A DNA stretch of 14,629 nt from JBCBWG01 sp964579305. Lineage in GTDB: Bacteria > Pseudomonadota > Alphaproteobacteria > Rhizobiales > Hyphomicrobiaceae. A model generated the notes under the pieces. That model saw only the letters and a list, made by a program, of their open reading frames with translations, had not been told where the DNA came from and made no database searches. Within the stretch, counting starts at the first letter, position 1. The number at the start of each line of letters is the position of its first letter. A program made the translations under genes and the position numbers. Of the stretch, positions 12,753-14,629 are shown one piece after another. The stretch is taken from positions 1-14,629 of the forward strand of contig CAZOGY010000092.1 in the NCBI GenBank assembly GCA_964579305.1, read 5' to 3'.

Positions 12753-14629
<1,877 letters not shown>

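Overview
This window is a piece of a bacterial chromosome holding the junction of the str, S10 and spc ribosomal protein operons, all on the minus strand, so transcription runs from high to low coordinates. Protein features point to an alphaproteobacterium of moderately high GC: a 396-codon EF-Tu frame, a Zn-independent 101-residue S14, an L3 with a long C-terminal tail, and typical alphaproteobacterial L2, L4, L14 and L29 sequences. A placement near Caulobacterales/Hyphomonadaceae is only a guess.

Layout in the direction of transcription. (1) str end, 14629 to 11435: fusA (EF-G, N-terminus outside the window), a 127-base gap with a strong hairpin, then tuf (EF-Tu), closed by a textbook intrinsic terminator at 11380-11422. 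(2) S10 operon, 11249 to 5766: rpsJ, rplC, rplD, rplW, rplB, rpsS, rplV, rpsC, rplP, rpmC, rpsQ. (3) spc operon, 5657 to the left edge: rplN, rplX, rplE, rpsN, rpsH, rplF, rplR, rpsE, rpmD, rplO, and the first part of secY. Gene order is the classical bacterial one. Many junctions overlap or are separated by a few bases, which suggests translational coupling. No RNA gene, mobile element, CRISPR array or foreign island is visible.

The genes work together: L3, L4, L23, L2, L22, L16, L29, L14, L24, L5, L6, L18, L30 and L15 build the large subunit, S10, S19, S3, S17, S14, S8 and S5 build the small subunit, EF-Tu and EF-G drive elongation, and SecY is the channel that exports many of the products.

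The unusual points are not a new system. Two essential genes are broken by in-frame stop codons with the conserved sequence continuing afterwards (tuf at 11675-11677, secY at 28-30). In tuf the stop lies in a short cluster of consensus-breaking substitutions, which looks more like local sequence error than biology. In addition, several intergenic gaps carry clear hairpins: fusA-tuf, tuf-rpsJ, rpsJ-rplC, rpsC-rplP, rpsQ-rplN, and a pair in the unusually long 341-base rplO-secY gap. These may be processing, attenuation or partial termination sites.
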